Positions 55,119 to 64,000 of a stretch of 64,000 nucleotides of DNA are shown one piece after another. The stretch lies in NCBI GenBank assembly GCA_902600485.1, contig CACKJD010000002.1, forward strand, positions 1 to 64,000. Direction: 5' to 3'. Under the pieces are notes generated by a model that was given only the letters and a program-made list of their open reading frames with translations, made no database searches and was not told the DNA's origin. The stretch is from an uncultured Pelagibacteraceae bacterium (GTDB lineage: Bacteria; Pseudomonadota; Alphaproteobacteria; Pelagibacterales; Pelagibacteraceae). A program made the translations under genes and the position numbers. Each line of letters begins with the position of its first letter. The stretch's first letter is position 1.

Positions 55119-55406
55119 CTATTTTTTTGGTTCTGTTCCACTAATCAAGGCTTGTACGCCTGTAGATTTGATCACTTCAACTTTTACATTGTCTGCTATA
55201 AGTATTTCTGCTCTATCGTTTTCTATAATTCTTTCTACTGTACCAACTATACCACCTGAAGTAATTACTTTGTCACCACGTTTTAAACCTTCGACCATGA
55301 CTTTATGTTCTTTTACTTTTTTTTGCTGTGGCCTAATTAAAAAGAAATAAAAAATAATAAAAATTAGTATTAAAGGTATTAGTTGTGCTATTCCAGACTC
55401 TGACAT
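55119..55406 (-). CDS. yajC: Preprotein translocase subunit YajC
   Basis: A 95-aa partner of SecDF. The single membrane helix is IPLILIFIIFYFFLIRPQQKKVKEHKVMV with the typical RPQQK motif. RGDKVITSGGIVGTVERI follows. It starts 53 nt downstream of the serS stop and leads the yajC-secD-secF unit. Confidence 0.96.
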   Translation of the reverse strand: MSESGIAQLIPLILIFIIFYFFLIRPQQKKVKEHKVMVEGLKRGDKVITSGGIVGTVERIIENDRAEILIADNVKVEVIKSTGVQALISGTEPKK

Positions 55407-55459
55407 AAATTAAATTTTGTTAAAGTACCTATTATACCATTAATATTATTTTAACAACT

Positions 55460-56719
55460 CTAAATCTTAGAAATAACTTCCAAATTGTTCATATATGGTC
55501 TTAGAATATCAGGAATTAGAATAGACCCATCCTCTTGCTGATAGTTTTCTAATATTGCAATCAAAGTTCTCCCTACTGCAAGACCGCTACCATTTAGAGT
55601 GCCTAAGAATTCTTTTTCATTATTAGATTTTTTAAATCTAGCTTTCATTCTTCTAGCCTGAAAAGTTCCACATGTAGAGCAGCTAGAAATTTCTCTATAA
55701 ATATTTTCTGATGGTAGCCATACTTCTATATCATAAGTTTTTTGGGCGCTAAAACCCATATCTCCTGTGCAAAGTGTTATTACTCTGTAAGGTAATTTAA
55801 GTTTATCTAATATTTTACAAGCTGAACTAGTCATCCTTTCAAGTTCATCTTTACAATTAACTGGGTCAACAATGCTAACTAACTCAACTTTATAAAATTG
55901 ATGCTGCCTTATCATGCCTTTGGTGTCTTTTCCGTAACTCCCAGCTTCTTTTCTAAAACATGGTGTTGACGCAACAAATCTTAAAGGTAAATCAGAATGA
56001 TTTAGTATAGTATCATTAACCATATTAGTTAATATTACTTCAGCAGTTGGTATAAGAAATTTTCTTCCAGATTTATTATCAAGTTTTATTTCAAACTGAT
56101 CATCCTCAAATTTTGGCATTTGTCCTGTACCAAACATACTATTTTCACTTGCAAATAATGGCGGGGAAATTTCTTTATAACCATTTTCATTTGTATGTGT
56201 ATCAATCATAAAATTTGATATTGCTCTTTCCAATTGAGCTAATTTATCTTTAACAAATACAAATCTTGATCCAGTTGTCTTGGTTGCTAGTTCAAAATCA
56301 AGCATATTCAAATTTTCACCTAATTCGTAATGTGATTTAGGTTTAAATTTAAAATTAGGAATGTTGCCACTTTTCTTTATTTCTTTATTAGATTTTTCAT
56401 CTTTGCCAACAGGTACATCTTCAAGAGCTATATTGGGAATTTGAGATAAAATTTGATTTAGCTTTTTACTTTCATTTAATTGATCTTCACTAATTTTATC
56501 TATTTTTTTAGATAAATCTTTCGATTTTGCAAATAAACTTTTGTCATTTTTTTTTGAGAGGGTTTTTTTTTCTGATTCAAGTTTTTCTTTTTCTTGTATC
56601 AAAGATCTGTTTTTGGTGTCTAATTCTAAAATTTTATCAAGATTAACTTCTGTATTCCTATTATTTACTTGTTTTTTAAATTCAGAAAAATTATTTCTAA
56701 TATATTTAATATCATGCAT
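55460..56719 (-). CDS. serS: Seryl-tRNA synthetase
   Basis: Charges tRNA-Ser; class II. The N-terminal MHDIKYIRNNFSEF leads a coiled-coil arm (~25-105) that grips the long variable arm of tRNA-Ser. The catalytic core holds TAEVILTNMVNDTIL (motif-like TxE), FRKEAGSYGKDTKGMIRQHQFYKVE (motif 2) and GLAVGRTLIAILENYQ (motif 3). Length 419 aa. Overlaps tatC by 8 nt. Confidence 0.97.
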   Translation of the reverse strand: MHDIKYIRNNFSEFKKQVNNRNTEVNLDKILELDTKNRSLIQEKEKLESEKKTLSKKNDKSLFAKSKDLSKKIDKISEDQLNESKKLNQILSQIPNIALEDVPVGKDEKSNKEIKKSGNIPNFKFKPKSHYELGENLNMLDFELATKTTGSRFVFVKDKLAQLERAISNFMIDTHTNENGYKEISPPLFASENSMFGTGQMPKFEDDQFEIKLDNKSGRKFLIPTAEVILTNMVNDTILNHSDLPLRFVASTPCFRKEAGSYGKDTKGMIRQHQFYKVELVSIVDPVNCKDELERMTSSACKILDKLKLPYRVITLCTGDMGFSAQKTYDIEVWLPSENIYREISSCSTCGTFQARRMKARFKKSNNEKEFLGTLNGSGLAVGRTLIAILENYQQEDGSILIPDILRPYMNNLEVISKI

Positions 56720-57476
56720 CTTTTTTTTCTGCCTTTTTTTCTATAACTTTTACAGATATTATTGATAATTCATACAATAATAACAATGGAACCGCTAATC
56801 CAATTTGAGTGACAGGATCTGGCGGAGTCAGTACAGCTGCAACGGCAAAAATAATAATCACAACATATTTACGTCTCTCTCTTAAAAAAATCGAATCAAT
56901 AAATCCAATTCTTGCTAATAAAGATAGAATAACTGGAAGCTGAAAGCTTATACCAAAAGCAAATATTAACTTCATAACTAATGATAAGTATTCATTAACT
57001 TTAGCTTCAAGCTGTATAGGTAGGACTGTTGTTAAACCAGTGCTTTCAAAAGAAAGAAAAAATTTAATAGCAAGAGGCATTATTAAATAATAAACAAGCA
57101 TTCCACCTAATAAAAAAAGAATTGGTGTAAGAACCAGATAAGGCATTAAAGCAGATTTTTCATGCTCATACAGACCCGGTGCAATGAATTTCCATATTTG
57201 AATTAAAATATATGGACAAGTTAAAAAGAATGCTGCGAAAAAAGCAACCTTGATATAAGTTAAAAAAGTTTCTTGTAACGCAGTAAATATTAATCTTCTT
57301 TCTATTTGACTATCTTTAACAGCTTCTGCATAAGGCGAAACTAGAAAACCATAAATCTCTTCAGAAAAAATGTAACATACAACAAATAAAATAGTTAAAA
57401 ATATAAAGGAGTGAATTAATCTTTTTCTTAATTCAGTTAAATGACTTATGAATCCCTCTTCTTTATTTTCCTTCAT
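56712..57476 (-). CDS. tatC: Twin-arginine translocase subunit TatC
   Basis: Six-span receptor of the Tat system. FISHLTELRKRLIHSFIFLT with the conserved Glu and Arg near the N-terminus, FYIKV-type segment TYIKVAFFAAFFLTCPYILIQIWKFIAPGLY, and AFGISFQLPVILSLLARIG are diagnostic. Length 254 aa. Overlaps tatB by 14 nt. A likely client in the window is the M48 lipoprotein. Confidence 0.96.
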   Translation of the reverse strand: MKENKEEGFISHLTELRKRLIHSFIFLTILFVVCYIFSEEIYGFLVSPYAEAVKDSQIERRLIFTALQETFLTYIKVAFFAAFFLTCPYILIQIWKFIAPGLYEHEKSALMPYLVLTPILFLLGGMLVYYLIMPLAIKFFLSFESTGLTTVLPIQLEAKVNEYLSLVMKLIFAFGISFQLPVILSLLARIGFIDSIFLRERRKYVVIIIFAVAAVLTPPDPVTQIGLAVPLLLLYELSIISVKVIEKKAEKKDA

Positions 57477-57717
57477 TTTTATCTACTTTTTTTTCTTCAT
57501 TTTCACTTGGATTATTTATGTCAAAGGTTTGATTATTAATCTCAATACTGTTTTCCTCCAAACTTGTCATTTCGTTTTGCAAGTTACTTACGTATCTTTT
57601 TACAGAACCAAACCAAGATCCAATTTTTTTCAACACGACAGGAAAATCTTTAGGCCCAATTATTACAATTGAAAGACCGATTATTATAATAAGTTCTAGC
57701 CAGCCAATTTGTGGCAT
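57463..57717 (-). CDS. tatB: Twin-arginine translocase subunit TatB
   Basis: An 84-aa protein. MPQIGWLELIIIIGLSIVIIGPKDFPVVLKKIG has the single membrane helix with GPKDFP hinge, followed by an amphipathic helix and a charged tail. It lies between tatA (2-nt gap) and tatC. Confidence 0.93.
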   Translation of the reverse strand: MPQIGWLELIIIIGLSIVIIGPKDFPVVLKKIGSWFGSVKRYVSNLQNEMTSLEENSIEINNQTFDINNPSENEEKKVDKNEGK

Positions 57718-57719
57718 TT

Positions 57720-57932
57720 TTATTCTTTATTTGGAGAGTCTTGATTGTTGTTGTCTTCAGTATTTTCTGAAATATTTTTTGGTTTTTCATCACCAGGATC
57801 AGTAGCCATCCCTTTTTTAAAACTCTTAATGCCTTTTGCAACATCTCCCATTAAGCTTGAAATTTTTCCTCTTCCAAAAAGAAGAACTACTAAGATAACT
57901 ACGATTGCAATTTGCCAAAAACCTATACTCAT
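57720..57932 (-). CDS. tatA: Twin-arginine translocase subunit TatA
   Basis: A 70-aa pore-forming protein. [42 protein letters not shown] shows the Tat membrane helix, the FGRGK hinge and the amphipathic helix. First of the tatABC run, 43 nt after scpB. Confidence 0.95.
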   Translation of the reverse strand: MSIGFWQIAIVVILVVLLFGRGKISSLMGDVAKGIKSFKKGMATDPGDEKPKNISENTEDNNNQDSPNKE

Positions 57933-57975
57933 AAAATATATATAACCTCTTTGTAGCTGATTTTAAAGTAGAATT

Positions 57976-58671
57976 TTACTCTTTAGCGTCATCATTTAAG
58001 GTGCTATTGAGCATTTCATCAATATTAGAATAAATATTTTCTTTTTTCTCATCTTGTTTTTCTTTATAAAATTTTCCAGTTCCAAATATAGATGAGTCAA
58101 TAGTTGAGCTGTCAATCAATCCTGCTGATCCTAGTTCATCAACGGTTGGTAAATCAGACAATTTTTGCAAATTAAAATGGCTCAAAAAATCCTCTGTAGT
58201 TCCATACTGTATTGGTTTGCCAGGAATTTCTTTTCTGCCCATTGGTTTTACCCAATTAAGTTCCATTAGAATGTCAAGAGTATTTGTACCAAAAGCAACG
58301 CCTCTAATTTCTTCTATTTCAGCTCTAGTTACAGGCTGGTGATATACAATAATTGATAGTGTTTCAATGGCAGCCTTTGAAAGTTTTTTCTCAACTGTTT
58401 TTTGTTTGGACATTAAAGACGACAAATTTGATGCTGTTCTAAATGACCATTTATTTGAAATGCAAACTAAATTAATTCCCCTATTTTTATAAACATCTTC
58501 TAATTTTTTTAAAATTTTCTTAACATCAATTTTTTTTGAAATTCTATCTTCTATGGTTTCTATTTCTAAAGGTTCTGCTGCAGCAAATAAAATAGCTTCA
58601 ACTTCCCTCTCTCCAGTAGATAATTGGCCTGGAAATGAAATTACGTTATTTTTTTTCTTTTCGTTCTTCAT
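57976..58671 (-). CDS. scpB: Segregation and condensation protein B
   Basis: Kleisin-associated winged-helix protein of the SMC-ScpAB condensin. VEAILFAAAEPLEIETIEDRI, LSKAAIETLSIIVYHQPVTRAEIEEIRGVAFGTNTLDILMELNWV and YGTTEDFLSHFNLQKLSDLP are characteristic. The acidic C-terminal tail (~190-231) is unconserved. It overlaps scpA by 4 nt. Confidence 0.94.
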   Translation of the reverse strand: MKNEKKKNNVISFPGQLSTGEREVEAILFAAAEPLEIETIEDRISKKIDVKKILKKLEDVYKNRGINLVCISNKWSFRTASNLSSLMSKQKTVEKKLSKAAIETLSIIVYHQPVTRAEIEEIRGVAFGTNTLDILMELNWVKPMGRKEIPGKPIQYGTTEDFLSHFNLQKLSDLPTVDELGSAGLIDSSTIDSSIFGTGKFYKEKQDEKKENIYSNIDEMLNSTLNDDAKE

Positions 58672-59405
58672 TTTTGTTTAATATAAATCTCATCAAATAA
58701 TTTGTCTTGTTTTAAAATAACAGTCCCCTCTTTTACTAATTCTAATGATCCAGCAAAAATACTAGCACGTCCAGTTTTTTTTAAATTTGATTTTTTAAAG
58801 GCTTTCGGAATAATGTCCTCAAGGTTTTTCCAATCTTCTAGTTTTTTTATAATGCTTTTAATTAATTTTATACCTTCTTCTATTGTGCAAACTGGTAATT
58901 TGGGAATATTCATTCTTTGAAAATCCTTTTGCATGACAATTGCAGAATAAGTTTTTAGAAGTTCGTATAAAGATAATTTATATGTAGAACTATAAATAGA
59001 ACGAATTCTACCTTTAATACCTCTTACAAAGATATCTTTTCCAAGTCTTTTTCTCTTAAGCATTTGATCAGACAGTAATCTTATTAATTCTAATTTTTTT
59101 AATTGTAATTTTAATCTTTCAGCAACTTCATGAACTTTAAACTCTTCTTCATCAGTTATTGGAAGAAGTAATTTTGATTTTAAATACGCAAGCCAAGTTG
59201 CCATAACTAAATATTCTGATGCGATATCTAAATTAATATCTTTAACCTTATTAATATATTCTAAAAATTGATCAGCCAATAAGGTAATTGATATATTTTC
59301 TAAATTAACTTTTTGAGATTTTGCTAAATCTAAAAGTAAATCTAAAGGACCATTAAATTGATCTAAATTTACCTGAAAACTATTAGTTGAATCTTGATTC
59401 TCCAT
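58668..59405 (-). CDS. scpA: Segregation and condensation protein A
   Basis: Kleisin subunit bridging the SMC heads. FQVNLDQFNGPLDLLLDLAKSQKVNLENISI near the start and EYLVMATWLAYLKSKLLLP match ScpA; the C-terminal winged helix is around 170-240. Length 245 aa. Overlaps nagZ by 23 nt, one of the longest same-strand overlaps in the window. Confidence 0.94.
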   Translation of the reverse strand: MENQDSTNSFQVNLDQFNGPLDLLLDLAKSQKVNLENISITLLADQFLEYINKVKDINLDIASEYLVMATWLAYLKSKLLLPITDEEEFKVHEVAERLKLQLKKLELIRLLSDQMLKRKRLGKDIFVRGIKGRIRSIYSSTYKLSLYELLKTYSAIVMQKDFQRMNIPKLPVCTIEEGIKLIKSIIKKLEDWKNLEDIIPKAFKKSNLKKTGRASIFAGSLELVKEGTVILKQDKLFDEIYIKQK

Positions 59406-60357
59406 TGGACACTAGCTTATAATATTTATTTGTAATTTTTATTATAAATTTACTCAATTTTGGTGAATTTTCTGCAACTATATGCATTTCTTTTAAATTA
59501 GCATTACAATGTAAAACTAAATCACAACCTGCGGTAAATGCTTTAATAACATTATTTTTAATACCATATGGTAGAGCTTTCATTGATATATCATCTGACA
59601 TTATTAAATTTTTGAATTTTATTTTATTTCTTATTAATTTAATTATTTTTTTTGAATGAGTTACAGTATTTAGATTATCAATTTTTTTAAAAAGTAAATG
59701 ACCAGTCATAGCAAAAAGAGAGTTTTTATTTTTAAACGTCAAAAAATCATTCCTTAGTAAATATTGATTACTATTGTTTACAATTGGTAGTTTATAGTGT
59801 GAGTCAACTTTACCTAGACCGTGACCTGGTATATGTTTAATTACAGTTGCTATATTATTCTTATGAAATTGATTGATCGTAAAATTACCAAAAATATTAA
59901 CTATTTTTTTATTTTTCGAAAATGATCTGTCACCTATTACTTTAGAGGTTTTTTCTCGAGCTATATCCAGAACAGGCACAGTATTAATATTTATACCTAA
60001 GTTGTTTAATAAATAGCTTATTTGATCAATATAAATTTTATAATAAAGAAGCGATTTTTTTTTATTTTTTTTATACATATCACCAAAAAATTTAGGAGAA
60101 TGTAATTTGGTGTCTATTATTTTTTTTAGTCTATTAACTCTTCCACCTTCTTCATCAATAAGAATGGGATAGTTTTGATCTTTAAATATCTTTTTAATTG
60201 ATTGGACCAGTTTTTTGGTCTGATCTAAACTTTTAATATTTCTCTCAAATAATATTATTCCCCATGGTTTATATTTTTTAAGAAATAAAATTTCTTTATT
60301 TGACAAATTTGTAGATTTCAAACCAGATATAAATGCCCTTTTTCGACTAATCTTCAT
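59383..60357 (-). CDS. nagZ: Beta-N-acetylhexosaminidase NagZ (GH3)
   Basis: Removes N-acetylglucosamine from recycled peptidoglycan fragments in the cytoplasm. PWGIILFERNIKSLDQTKKLVQSIK, LIDEEGGRVNRLK, VLDIAREKTSKVIGDRSFS and IKHIPGHGLGKVDSHYKLP with the histidine acid/base loop, and the nucleophile Asp in IMSDDISMKALPYG are seen. Length 324 aa. Neighbours argS, small membrane protein and scpA in the typical order. Confidence 0.95.
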   Translation of the reverse strand: MKISRKRAFISGLKSTNLSNKEILFLKKYKPWGIILFERNIKSLDQTKKLVQSIKKIFKDQNYPILIDEEGGRVNRLKKIIDTKLHSPKFFGDMYKKNKKKSLLYYKIYIDQISYLLNNLGININTVPVLDIAREKTSKVIGDRSFSKNKKIVNIFGNFTINQFHKNNIATVIKHIPGHGLGKVDSHYKLPIVNNSNQYLLRNDFLTFKNKNSLFAMTGHLLFKKIDNLNTVTHSKKIIKLIRNKIKFKNLIMSDDISMKALPYGIKNNVIKAFTAGCDLVLHCNANLKEMHIVAENSPKLSKFIIKITNKYYKLVSNGESRFN

Positions 60358-60607
60358 TTTTGATCAGGTCCCAAAATGATAACTTTTTTTCCTTATTTTC
60401 TTTTTCGTCAATATATTCAATAATATTATCGGTATCACTATCTAACTTTATTAAACTATTTTTTTTTAAATTTAATTTAGAGTCTAGATTATTAATTGAT
60501 TTATAATACTTTTTTTCAAACTCGTCAGATACGTAGTATTTAACAGTAAAAAAAATAAATAAAGAAATTATAAATACGAAAAAAATATATTTAATTTCTT
60601 TAATCAT
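60347..60607 (-). CDS. Small single-pass membrane protein in the slot of an argS-nagZ SPOR protein
   Basis: An 86-aa protein with one membrane helix (~6-24, IFFVFIISLFIFFTVKYYV) and a charged cytoplasmic or periplasmic tail rich in Asp, Asn and Lys. In many alphaproteobacteria a SPOR-domain protein lies between argS and nagZ. This one keeps position and membrane anchor but has no visible SPOR domain. It overlaps nagZ by 11 nt and shares a base with argS. A shortened remnant is my inference. Confidence 0.7.
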   Translation of the reverse strand: MIKEIKYIFFVFIISLFIFFTVKYYVSDEFEKKYYKSINNLDSKLNLKKNSLIKLDSDTDNIIEYIDEKENKEKKLSFWDLIKNED

Positions 60608-62328
60608 TACATGGTTTCCGGCGTCTCTACATCTAATATTTTCATTCCAGTGCCAATAGTTTTCAAAACACTATTTAATAGAACCGCTTTGTTTTTATTA
60701 AGTTTTTTACTCTTATCTAGAAACCTCATAGTCTCATTTTCTTTTCCCATATTCCAATATGAATGAAATAAAGCTGACAGTTGATATAAATAGATAGGTA
60801 TTCTGTGTGGCTCTAGTTTTTGTGAGGATACCTCTACACATTTAGGCCATTCAGAAATTTTATTTATTATTTTTATTTCTTCATCATTAAATTCATAATC
60901 TTTTTCTACTTCAGTTAGGTTATTTTCTATTTTTTCATCAGCATTTTTAAAAACAGAACAGATCCTTGCATAACAATATTGAACATAATACAGGGGATTG
61001 TCTTTTGATTTCTCTTTAACTTTTTCAAAATCAAACTCTAATTGGACATCATTACTTCTGCTCAACATTATAAAACGAGTCGCATCCTTACCTACCTCAT
61101 TAACTAAATCATCAACAATTATATAATCACCTTTTCTTTTTGACATTTTGAAGGGTTTGCCGTCTTTAATTAATTTTACAAGCTGAGTAACTTTACAAAT
61201 TAGATTTTTCTTTTTATTAGAGAGTGCATCTACAACAGAGTTAATTCTTTTAATATAACCGGCATGGTCTGCACCAAGAATATTTATGTATTCATCAAAA
61301 TTTCTTTTTAATTTGTCGTTGTGATAAGCGATGTCGCCAGCAAAATATGTCCAAGAATTATCACTTTTTGTTAAAGCTCTATCTTTATCGTCACCATAAT
61401 TTGTAGATTTAAATAGTAGCTGCTCCCTTTCAACCCATTTAGACTTATCTTCTCCTTCGGGCGCCTCGATCTTGCCTTTAAATACTAAATTGTTCTTTTT
61501 TAAATTATCTATAGCTTCATCAACTTCTTTTGAATTAATAATATTATTTTCACTTACAAAATTATCGTGAACAACACCTAAAGAATTTAAATTTTTTTTT
61601 ATTATTTCTAAAGAGGCAACAACACTCAATTTAGAGAGTTCATCTGAAATTTTTTCATAATTTTCATAATTCTTAATAGAATTTTTACTAATAATTTGTT
61701 CTGCTATTTCAATTATGTAGTCTCCCGGATATAAATTTTCATCCTTAGGGTATTCTTCATTATATAATTTTTCTTTAATTCTAAAGTATACAGATAAAGA
61801 AAAGTTTTTGATCTGATTACCGTGATCGTTTACATAATATTCTTTGGTAACTTTATGATCGCAAAATTTTAAAAGATTGCACAAAGCATCTCCATATATA
61901 GCACCACGACAATGACCCACATGTAATGGGCCCGTTGGATTAGCAGAAACAAATTCTAGTAAATAATTTTTTTTATCATTTTTAAGACTTGCTCCATATT
62001 TTTGATCATTGAGCATTTTTGTTAAAAAAGTATTCCAAAATTTCTTAACAAATTTTATATTAACAAAACCTGGTTTAACAAACTCAATATTTTCAATATC
62101 TTTATCATTTTTTAAATCATCTAAATTAAGTTGTTTGTAAATCTCAGTTGGTGGCAATTTATTTAATGAGGAAAGAACCATACAGACATTTGTTGATAGA
62201 TCAGCTTTAAATTTTGCAGGAGCTGTATCTACATTTATACCTGATAAATTTTGAGGAATTTTTAAATTGGCAGAATTATTAGTAACTATATTTTTAATTT
62301 TGTTAAGATAAATGTCGAAAATGTTCAT
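60607..62328 (-). CDS. argS: Arginyl-tRNA synthetase
   Basis: Class I synthetase of 573 aa. HIGH-type motif HVGH in SANPTGPLHVGHCRGAIYGDAL, KMSK-type motif in GKPFKMSKRKGDYIIVDD, and the C-terminal anticodon-binding DALR domain ending LDVETPETM. YVNDHGNQIKNF is typical. Overlaps dgt by 4 nt. Confidence 0.97.
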   Translation of the reverse strand: MNIFDIYLNKIKNIVTNNSANLKIPQNLSGINVDTAPAKFKADLSTNVCMVLSSLNKLPPTEIYKQLNLDDLKNDKDIENIEFVKPGFVNIKFVKKFWNTFLTKMLNDQKYGASLKNDKKNYLLEFVSANPTGPLHVGHCRGAIYGDALCNLLKFCDHKVTKEYYVNDHGNQIKNFSLSVYFRIKEKLYNEEYPKDENLYPGDYIIEIAEQIISKNSIKNYENYEKISDELSKLSVVASLEIIKKNLNSLGVVHDNFVSENNIINSKEVDEAIDNLKKNNLVFKGKIEAPEGEDKSKWVEREQLLFKSTNYGDDKDRALTKSDNSWTYFAGDIAYHNDKLKRNFDEYINILGADHAGYIKRINSVVDALSNKKKNLICKVTQLVKLIKDGKPFKMSKRKGDYIIVDDLVNEVGKDATRFIMLSRSNDVQLEFDFEKVKEKSKDNPLYYVQYCYARICSVFKNADEKIENNLTEVEKDYEFNDEEIKIINKISEWPKCVEVSSQKLEPHRIPIYLYQLSALFHSYWNMGKENETMRFLDKSKKLNKNKAVLLNSVLKTIGTGMKILDVETPETM

Positions 62329-63434
62329 TTTAAATTATTGTAAAGGTTTATAGCATATCTGTCTGTCATTCCTGAAATAAAATCAGAAACAGATCTAAAC
62401 TTATCCTTATTTATTTTTTGTTTTTTAATAAACTTTTTTGGATTTTTGCAGATATAAGCAAATAAATATTTTATAATTTTTTGGCCTTTAGTATTTTTAG
62501 ATAATACTTTTTTATTATTATACATTTTAACTCTTAAAAATTTTTTAATTTCACTATCGATTTGTTGAAAATTTTCAGAAAAATTTATTATTTTAGAATT
62601 ATTTTTTTTGATATCTCTTAAATTTTTAATTTTATGTTTCTTAAGATTTTTTTTACTGTTAGAAATAATATCTTTTACCATTAAATCTATTGAATCTCTT
62701 ATTATTTGATAAATCAAAATTTTATTTTTTTTAACATTTTTATATCTTTTAAAAATTTCTTTAAAAAAATCGATTTCTAAAATTTCCTCAAGTTTAAATA
62801 GATTTGCGTTTAATCCATCTTGGATATCATGATTATTATAAGCTATATCATCAGAGATATTTGAAATTTGTGACTCTAAAGAGGAATATTGATTAAAATT
62901 AAATTTATTTTTTAAATTTTTAATACCTATTATATTATTTACTCTACTGACATTTAATATAGGTCCATTATGTTTTAATAAGCCATCTAAAGTTTCAAAT
63001 GTTAAATTAAGACCTTTAAATTTTAAATATTTATTCTCAAGAAACATTACAATTCTTAAAGTTTGTAAGTTATGATCAAAACCTCCGTGATTAATCATGC
63101 ATTCTTTTAGGCTATTTTCTCCAGCATGACCAAATGGTGTATGACCAAGATCATGAGCAAGACTTAGTGTTTCGGCAAGATCATCATTTAATTTCAAATA
63201 CTTTGCAATTGATCTTGCTATCTGTGAAACCTCAATTGAATGAGTTATTCTGGTTCTAAAGTGATCACCTTCTGTATTAACAAAAACCTGTGTCTTATGC
63301 TTAAGTCTTCGAAAGGAGGCAGAGTGAATTATTCTATCTCTGTCTCTTTGAAATGGCGTTCTGTATGAGCTGTTTTTTTCATTAAAAAATCTTCCAGATG
63401 ACTTAAATTGTCCGAGTTTTTTGAAATTATTCAT
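62325..63434 (-). CDS. dgt: Deoxyguanosinetriphosphate triphosphohydrolase-like protein
   Basis: HD-domain dNTPase of 369 aa. FRTRITHSIEVSQIARSIAKYL with the first His, and SLAHDLGHTPFGHAGENSLKE with the HD dyad, form the metal site; SQISNISDDIAYNNHDIQDGL is the downstream Asp motif. SSYRTPFQRDRDRIIHSASFRRLKHKTQVF at the N-terminus is hallmark. Start of the dgt-argS operon. Confidence 0.94.
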   Translation of the reverse strand: MNNFKKLGQFKSSGRFFNEKNSSYRTPFQRDRDRIIHSASFRRLKHKTQVFVNTEGDHFRTRITHSIEVSQIARSIAKYLKLNDDLAETLSLAHDLGHTPFGHAGENSLKECMINHGGFDHNLQTLRIVMFLENKYLKFKGLNLTFETLDGLLKHNGPILNVSRVNNIIGIKNLKNKFNFNQYSSLESQISNISDDIAYNNHDIQDGLNANLFKLEEILEIDFFKEIFKRYKNVKKNKILIYQIIRDSIDLMVKDIISNSKKNLKKHKIKNLRDIKKNNSKIINFSENFQQIDSEIKKFLRVKMYNNKKVLSKNTKGQKIIKYLFAYICKNPKKFIKKQKINKDKFRSVSDFISGMTDRYAINLYNNLK

Positions 63435-63484
63435 ACTTTAAAAAAGGTAAATTATAATTATATTACTATTAACAGCCTTACGAG

Positions 63485-63802
63485 ATGATTAAAGAAATTA
63501 AATTTACTGATAATGCGATAAAACAAATAAACCATTTGTTATCAAAAAAGGAAAAAGGATCTTTTTTTAGAATCGCTATCAAGGGTGGTGGGTGTTCTGG
63601 TTTTCAATACAATTTTTCTGTTGATACTGAAAAAGAGGATGATGATATTCAATATAACAATATTCTAATTGATAAAACTTCAGCTGATTTATTAAAAGGA
63701 TCTGAGGTTGACTTTGTTAAAGAATTAATTGGTGAACAATTTAAAATTAGCAATCCACAAAGTAAATCATCTTGTGGTTGTGGTGTCTCTTTTTCTCTAT
63801 AA
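63485..63802 (+). CDS. erpA: Iron-sulfur cluster insertion protein (ErpA/IscA, A-type carrier)
   Basis: A 105-aa A-type carrier that delivers Fe-S clusters. The three ligating Cys are in KGGGCSGFQYNF and SKSSCGCGVSFSL. In alphaproteobacteria it is divergent from dgt-argS and upstream of xthA, as here. It overlaps xthA by 1 nt (TAATG). Confidence 0.95.
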   Translation: MIKEIKFTDNAIKQINHLLSKKEKGSFFRIAIKGGGCSGFQYNFSVDTEKEDDDIQYNNILIDKTSADLLKGSEVDFVKELIGEQFKISNPQSKSSCGCGVSFSL

Positions 63803-64000
63803 TGATAATAAGCTCGTGGAATGTTAATTCTGTAAGAGCTAGAATAAATAACATTAAAGAATATCTTAAAAAATCTTCTCCTGACATTGTAATGATGCAA
63901 GAAATAAAAACTGAAGAAAAAAATTATCCTTTTGATGAATTTAAAAGCCTTAAATATGAAAGTTATGTTTTTGGACAAAAAAGTTACAATGGTGTTGCCT
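63802..64000 (+). CDS. xthA: Exodeoxyribonuclease III, 5' part (runs off window)
   Basis: The first 66 residues only. MIISSWNVNSVRARINNIKEYL, PDIVMMQEIKTEE with the catalytic Glu, and KSYNGVA match the exonuclease III / AP endonuclease family. The remainder lies beyond position 64000. It follows erpA directly. Confidence 0.92.
   Translation, partial: MIISSWNVNSVRARINNIKEYLKKSSPDIVMMQEIKTEEKNYPFDEFKSLKYESYVFGQKSYNGVA

Noticed and set aside
57650-57844. Second minus-strand frame across tatA/tatB (64 codons)
   Set aside because: Out-of-frame shadow of tatA and tatB, both of which are clear.

Overview
The window reads as a compact, AT-rich alphaproteobacterial chromosome segment. The best match is a SAR11 / Pelagibacterales (Candidatus Pelagibacter-like) marine bacterium. 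This assignment is inference. It rests on the low GC, lysine/isoleucine/asparagine-rich proteins, many 1-14 nt gene overlaps, almost no intergenic DNA, and several gene clusters in the order usual for alphaproteobacteria. No database search was possible.

Layout. 1-3.6 kb: riboflavin genes (ribD end, ribE, ribBA, ribH), then nusB and thiL. 3.7-5.8 kb: proton-pumping pyrophosphatase. 5.8-8.8 kb: bamE, divergent from a run of cytochrome bc1 chaperone, rpmF, plsX, ihfA, merR-type regulator and rpmG. 8.8-12.5 kb: chorismate mutase, ctaA, metY with a structured leader, rplM-rpsI. 12.5-15.0 kb: argC, a tiny lipoprotein, hom. 15.0-25.0 kb: an accessory block of surface-sugar genes, a lone tyrosine recombinase, a GC-rich structured RNA, a small DNA-repair methyltransferase, two transporters, a double glycosyltransferase and a GIY-YIG protein, ending at tRNA-Glu. 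25.1-29.1 kb: recJ, glpX, an SbmA/BacA-like transporter, a complex I subunit and tRNA-Pro. 29.2-39.7 kb: nhaA, glutathione peroxidase, then the minus-strand cluster mltB-rlpA-dacC-tmk-holB-metG-tatD-MBL hydrolase and rarD. 39.8-49.1 kb: tRNA-Ser, sdhE, recG, DUF502, an M48 protease, tRNA-Lys, and tgt-ppi-coaD-gyrA-ssb. 49.2-64 kb: uvrA, a PuuD-like membrane protein, secF-secD-yajC, serS-tatCBA-scpBA-nagZ-small membrane protein-argS-dgt, erpA and the start of xthA.

Most of the window is housekeeping: cofactor synthesis, translation, DNA repair, Sec and Tat export, chromosome segregation and cell-wall turnover. The 15-25 kb block is the accessory part. It separates hom from glpX-recJ, which are usually neighbours in alphaproteobacteria. 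It is bounded by the 3' end of hom and the 3' end of tRNA-Glu, and holds the window's only recombinase and its most striking unassigned element, an RNA-like locus at about 19958-20140 (69 of 120 bases G/C in 19981-20100).

Other points to note: all four zinc ligands appear lost from Tgt; the GTP cyclohydrolase II half of RibBA and the RlpA domain have lost key residues; ribE has no ATG/GTG/TTG start; bamE and its divergent neighbour share a CATG; and two protein genes start 2-3 nt after the CCA of a tRNA gene.
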